A stretch of 12,070 bases of DNA from an uncultured Bacteroidales bacterium. Its GTDB lineage: Bacteria > Bacteroidota > Bacteroidia > Bacteroidales > UBA932. How positions within the stretch are numbered: the first letter of the stretch is position 1; each line of letters starts with the position of its first letter. The DNA is taken from positions 1-12,070 of the forward strand of contig CAMJHJ010000055.1 of assembly GCA_946405485.1 (NCBI GenBank), written 5' to 3'. The notes beneath the pieces were generated by a model, which was not told where the DNA came from, ran no database searches, and was given only the letters and a program-made list of their open reading frames with translations. A program made the translations under genes and the position numbers. Shown in pieces: positions 8,673-12,070 of the stretch.

Positions 8673-10106
8673 ATGAAAAAGAGCATCCTTGCTTCTGCCC
8701 TGGCCCTGTGCCTGTCATTGGGTGCCCTGGCCCAACCCGTCCAGACCCAGGAAGAAAAAATGGAATGGTGGAACGAAGCCAAGTTCGGCCTTTTCGTCCA
8801 CTGGGGCCCCTATAGCCTCTACGGCGGTGTCTATAACGGATTCCAACAAGCCCGCGGCGGCGCGGAGTGGATCATGAACCGCTGCAAGATTCCGGTCATG
8901 GAGTACCGGGCCAAGGCCAGCACCTTCAACCCGGTGGAGTTCGATGCCGACCAGCTGGTCCTGATGGCCAAGGATGCCGGCATGAAATACCTCGTATTCA
9001 CGACCAAGCACCACGACGGATTCGCCATGTTCCAGAGCGATGCGAGCAAATTCAACATCGTGGATTATACCCACTTCGGGCGTGACATCGTGGACGAGGT
9101 GGTGCAGGCGTGCCGCCGGCACGGGATGAAAATCGGTTTCTATTATTCGCAGTCGCAGGACTGGTGCAATGCCGGCGGCGCCACCGCCCGCAAAGAGATG
9201 CGGGAGGGCTGGCCCAACCCGGATTCGACCGAAATCAACCTTTTCGTCCGGGAACACGGCGGCGCCTGGGATTACAAGCAGCGCGAAAGGACCTTTGACG
9301 AATACTTCCATGCCGTCGCACTCCCCCAGATGAAAGAACTCCTGGCCCGTTACGGGAAAGACCTGGCCGTCATCTTCTTCGACACCCCGATGTCCATCAC
9401 GGACGCCCAGGCGCAGGAAATGAAGGATTTGCTCAAGGATTATCCTCAGATCATCCTCAACGACCGGCTGAAACGGCCAGATTTCCCAGGCGACTACAAG
9501 ACGCCGGAAGGCCGCATCCCGGAAGTGAAGGACGTCGAAGGCGTGTATTGGGAGACCTGTATGAACATCGGCAGCTCCTGGGGTTTCAAGAGTTGGGAAA
9601 ACAAATGGAAAAGCAGTGACGAGATCATCCGCACGCTCACGACGATTGCGTCCCGGGGCGGCAATCTGCTGCTGAATGTCGGTCCTGACGCACTGGGCAA
9701 CGTCCCGTCCGAGGCCCGGAATTGCCTGAAGGAAGTCGGACGATGGATGTCTGTCAACGGGGAAGCCGTTTACGGGACCCTGCGCAGCGGCATCCACCCC
9801 GAGTGGGGTGCCGTCATACGGAAGGACGGACCCCGTACCAGTTGCTACTACCTGTGCCTGTACGAACTCCCGGACGACGGCATCCTCACCCTGGAGGGCA
9901 TCCCTGCCGTGCGGAAAGCCTCCCTGCTCTCCGACGGATCCCCGGTGAAGCTTTCTGTCCGAAAAGGCCGGACGCTGATTTCCGTCCCTGATGCCTGTTC
10001 CCGGGAGAAGTTCCCTGTCATCAAGCTGGAACTCAAGAAGAAACTTCCCAAAGAGACCCTGCTTTCCAACACGGAACTCTATTTCAAGATTGCCGATACC
10101 GATTAA
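8673..10106 (+). CDS. Exported alpha-L-fucosidase, GH29
   Basis: This 477-residue GH29 alpha-L-fucosidase is complete. A signal peptide (M-K-K-S-I-L, Ala/Leu-rich core, A-L-A then Gln21) sends it to the periplasm. The TIM barrel shows K-F-G-L-F-V-H-W-G (His43), T-K-H-H-D-G-F (His113, His114; matching the fucose-binding His residues of the Thermotoga enzyme) and the nucleophile Asp237 in V-I-F-F-D-T-P. The late-barrel blocks W-E-T-C-M-N-I-G-S-S-W-G and S-R-G-G-N-L-L-L-N-V-G-P-D are also present. A short beta-sandwich ends the protein. It lacks the extra C-terminal module of the first GH29 gene and has Phe instead of Trp two residues before the nucleophile, so the two are distant paralogs and probably act on different fucosyl linkages. 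Start at 8673 is set by the signal peptide, 10 bases after the GH2 stop; the next gene starts 13 bases after its own stop. Confidence 0.95.
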   Translation: MKKSILASALALCLSLGALAQPVQTQEEKMEWWNEAKFGLFVHWGPYSLYGGVYNGFQQARGGAEWIMNRCKIPVMEYRAKASTFNPVEFDADQLVLMAKDAGMKYLVFTTKHHDGFAMFQSDASKFNIVDYTHFGRDIVDEVVQACRRHGMKIGFYYSQSQDWCNAGGATARKEMREGWPNPDSTEINLFVREHGGAWDYKQRERTFDEYFHAVALPQMKELLARYGKDLAVIFFDTPMSITDAQAQEMKDLLKDYPQIILNDRLKRPDFPGDYKTPEGRIPEVKDVEGVYWETCMNIGSSWGFKSWENKWKSSDEIIRTLTTIASRGGNLLLNVGPDALGNVPSEARNCLKEVGRWMSVNGEAVYGTLRSGIHPEWGAVIRKDGPRTSCYYLCLYELPDDGILTLEGIPAVRKASLLSDGSPVKLSVRKGRTLISVPDACSREKFPVIKLELKKKLPKETLLSNTELYFKIADTD

Positions 10107-10119
10107 AGCTTCCTTCCTT

Positions 10120-12042
10120 ATGAAGAACTGGTTACTCCCTGCATTGTGCTGCCTGACCATCTGTTCCTGCGGAACGAAAATGCCCTACAGGGCGTATTCT
10201 CCCGACGGGAATGTCTGTTTCATCTTGGAGAATCCCCGACAGGAAGACGGGACCCGGCAGCTGCAATACCGGGTGACGCTCGGGGACCGGACGGTCGTGC
10301 TCCCGTCCGCCCTGGGCCTGGAGATGGACGGGATCGTCTATGGACGCGACGTCCGCCGGCCATCGGTCCGCAAAACGACCCTGGATGAGCCCTATACCTT
10401 GAAATCCGGGAAACAGTTGCAGACCCGGAACCACTGCACCGAGCATGTCCTTTCTTTCCGGGGGAAGGGAAGCGCCGATTTCCAACTGACCGTCCGCGTG
10501 TATGACAACGGCGCCGCCTTCCGCTACGCATTCCCGGGGAAGGACGATGCGCTCCATACCGTGCAGCGGGAGCTGACCGAATTTGCCATTCCGGAGGGTA
10601 AGGCCTGGATCCATCCCTATGACTGGAACAGCCGCAAAAAGCCCAGTTATGAGCAGTTCGCCAAGACCGGAATCCCGGTCGGAACCGCTTCCCCGTACGA
10701 ACAGGGCTGGGGCTTCCCCATGCTCTTCGAGACGGACGGTCTCTGGTCGATGGTGACGGAAGCCTGCCTGGACGGCACTTATCCGGCGACTCATGTGGAC
10801 AACAGCGGTACGGCCGGCGCTTACAAGATCCGCTTCCCGGAACAGGAGGAGCCCATCATCCCGGATGCGCCCGAGCCTCAGTCAACGCTGCCTTGGCAGA
10901 CCCCCTGGCGGGTCATCATCGCCGGAACGGACCTGAACACGGTCTTCACTTCCCAGGTGGTCGAGCACCTCAATCCGCCGACCGCGATGACGGACACTGA
11001 CTGGATCCGGCCGGGCAAAGCCTGCTGGAGCTGGTGGTACAACGGCGGCAGCGTGCGGAACTATCAGACGCAGCTGCAATATGTCGATCTCTGCCAGGAA
11101 ATGGGCTGGGACTACTCCCTGATCGATGCCGGCTGGGAGCGGATGGATGGGGAAGGCGTCGAGGGCGTAGTGCGTCATGCCGCTGACCGGGGTGTCGGCA
11201 TCTGGCTCTGGTATCACTCCGGTGCCGGGCGGGACAGTTCCATCATGTCGGATCCTCCGGCGCGACGCGCAGAGATGAAGCGCATCAGCGAGTTGGGCGT
11301 CAAAGGCATCAAGGTCGATTTCTTCGACACGGACAAGCAACGCATCATCGCGCTCTATCCCGCGATCCTGAAGGATGCCGCAGACTATCACCTGATGATC
11401 GACTTCCACGGGGCGACCCTGCCCCGCGGTTGGGAACGGACCTGGCCGCACCTGATGACAACGGAAGCCATCAAGGGTGCCGAAGGACTCGGCCGGCAGG
11501 CAACCTGCGACCGCATGGCAGAGCACGACGCCACCGTCGTCTTCACCCGCAACGTCGTCGGCTCGATGGATTACACGCCCGTTACCTTCTCCAACAAGAT
11601 ACGGCAGGGGGTCGAAGCATTCCGACGCACCAGCGTCGCACACCAGCTTGCCCTGTCCGTGGCGTTCGAATCCGGTTTCCAGTGTTTCGCGGACCGTGCC
11701 GAGGCCTATCAGGGGCTGCCGGAAGGACCGAAACGCTTCCTGACGGAAGTGCCGGTCGCCTGGGATGAAAGCTGCCTGCTGGCCGGCTATCCGTCAGATC
11801 ATGCCGTCATCGCCCGCAGGAAGGGAGACAGCTGGTACTTCGGCGGAATCAATGGGAAGGCAGAAGCGCGCGAACTGGAATTCACCCTCCCTGAGGCCTG
11901 CAAAGGGAAAAAGATCCAATGGATCACCGACGGGGAGGATATCCATTCATTTGCTGAGAGCGTGTCCGTCTATGACGGCGGGACGATCCGTCTCCCGGTG
12001 TTGGAAGGCGGAGGTTTCGTCGGCCGCATGGTTGCGGACTAG
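10120..12042 (+). CDS. GH97 lipoprotein, predicted retaining alpha-galactosidase
   Basis: This 640-residue GH97 enzyme has an N-terminal beta-sandwich opening with Y-S-P-D-G-N-V (about 25-285), a TIM barrel (about 290-560) and a C-terminal sandwich. GH97 holds both inverting alpha-glucosidases (SusB) and retaining alpha-galactosidases (BtGal97b). Here Asp400 in I-K-V-D-F-F is the predicted nucleophile and Glu455 in I-K-G-A-E the predicted acid/base. Their 55-residue spacing equals Asp415 to Glu470 of BtGal97b. The inverting-type Glu in H-E-A is Gly431 here (H-G-A), which favours the retaining alpha-galactosidase group. The start at 10120 is preferred over an in-frame ATG at 9991 because it gives a lipoprotein signal (M-K-N-W-L-L then I-C-S-C, Cys17) and avoids 116 bases of overlap with the fucosidase gene. 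No acidic residues follow the Cys, so a periplasm-facing anchor is likely. Confidence 0.92.
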   Translation: MKNWLLPALCCLTICSCGTKMPYRAYSPDGNVCFILENPRQEDGTRQLQYRVTLGDRTVVLPSALGLEMDGIVYGRDVRRPSVRKTTLDEPYTLKSGKQLQTRNHCTEHVLSFRGKGSADFQLTVRVYDNGAAFRYAFPGKDDALHTVQRELTEFAIPEGKAWIHPYDWNSRKKPSYEQFAKTGIPVGTASPYEQGWGFPMLFETDGLWSMVTEACLDGTYPATHVDNSGTAGAYKIRFPEQEEPIIPDAPEPQSTLPWQTPWRVIIAGTDLNTVFTSQVVEHLNPPTAMTDTDWIRPGKACWSWWYNGGSVRNYQTQLQYVDLCQEMGWDYSLIDAGWERMDGEGVEGVVRHAADRGVGIWLWYHSGAGRDSSIMSDPPARRAEMKRISELGVKGIKVDFFDTDKQRIIALYPAILKDAADYHLMIDFHGATLPRGWERTWPHLMTTEAIKGAEGLGRQATCDRMAEHDATVVFTRNVVGSMDYTPVTFSNKIRQGVEAFRRTSVAHQLALSVAFESGFQCFADRAEAYQGLPEGPKRFLTEVPVAWDESCLLAGYPSDHAVIARRKGDSWYFGGINGKAEARELEFTLPEACKGKKIQWITDGEDIHSFAESVSVYDGGTIRLPVLEGGGFVGRMVAD

Positions 12043-12070
12043 CCTCTTCAGGCAGTCTTTTCGCCCAGGA
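12043..12070. other. Short 3' tail, no recognisable feature
   Basis: The 28 bases after the GH97 stop contain a T-run near 12058-12061 but no complete inverted repeat, so a terminator cannot be called from what is visible. Confidence 0.5.

Larger units (their letters stand above)
1..12042 (+). other. Probable single operon: enzyme section of a polysaccharide utilization locus
   Basis: Six same-strand genes are separated by 21, 2, 30, 10 and 13 bases. None of the gaps is large enough for a promoter of the Bacteroidota type (TTTG plus TAnnTTTG) and I see no terminator hairpin in them. The operon extends upstream beyond the window. No SusC/SusD, regulator or transporter gene is present inside. 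Confidence 0.8.

Noticed and set aside
9991..10119. Upstream in-frame ATG extending the GH97 protein by 43 residues
   Set aside because: The extension overlaps the fucosidase gene by 116 bases, and would bury the lipoprotein signal that begins at 10120.
8715..10160. A 481-codon minus-strand frame opposite the second fucosidase
   Set aside because: Same cause; it overlaps a certain GH29 gene and has no family motifs.
1..12070. Search for CRISPR repeats, tRNA or rRNA genes, insertion sequences and long direct or inverted repeats
   Set aside because: None seen by eye; coding sequence fills nearly the whole window.

Overview
The window carries six protein-coding genes, all on the + strand, with gaps of only 2 to 30 bases. 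Every gene encodes, or appears to encode, a carbohydrate-active enzyme. All five genes whose 5' end is visible begin with an export signal: three with signal peptidase I-type signals and two with lipoprotein signals. The organism is most likely a member of the Bacteroidota, probably Bacteroidales. The reasons are the mix of families (GH29, GH36, GH97, GH2 with a DUF4982-like region, and an alginate-lyase-type domain), lipoprotein signals on CAZymes, and start codons without Shine-Dalgarno sequences but followed by AAA/AAG. Base composition is clearly GC-rich by eye, above what is usual for Bacteroides itself, so an Alistipes-like or uncultured lineage is possible. This placement is inference.

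Layout: 3-1304, C-terminal part of a GH29 alpha-L-fucosidase with an appended beta-sandwich module (5' end outside the window). 1326-3332, GH36-type alpha-galactosidase. 3335-5047, putative lipoprotein predicted to fold as a five-bladed beta-propeller (GH32/GH43-like), with no assigned activity. 5078-8662, 1194-residue fusion of a GH2 beta-glycosidase with an alginate-lyase-like (PF05426/PL5-type) lyase domain. 8673-10106, second, different GH29 alpha-L-fucosidase. 10120-12042, GH97 lipoprotein whose active-site spacing matches the retaining alpha-galactosidase type. The last 28 bases hold nothing recognisable.

The genes look like the enzyme section of a polysaccharide utilization locus. Two fucosidases, two alpha-galactosidase scaffolds, one beta-galactosidase-like enzyme and one uronate-lyase-like domain point to an acidic, fucosylated, galactose-containing glycan, such as a plant or algal gum, arabinogalactan-like side chains, or a bacterial exopolysaccharide. 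No SusC/SusD pair, sulfatase, transporter or regulator lies in the window, so the substrate and regulation cannot be read directly. The most unusual items are the GH2-lyase fusion and the unassigned propeller lipoprotein.
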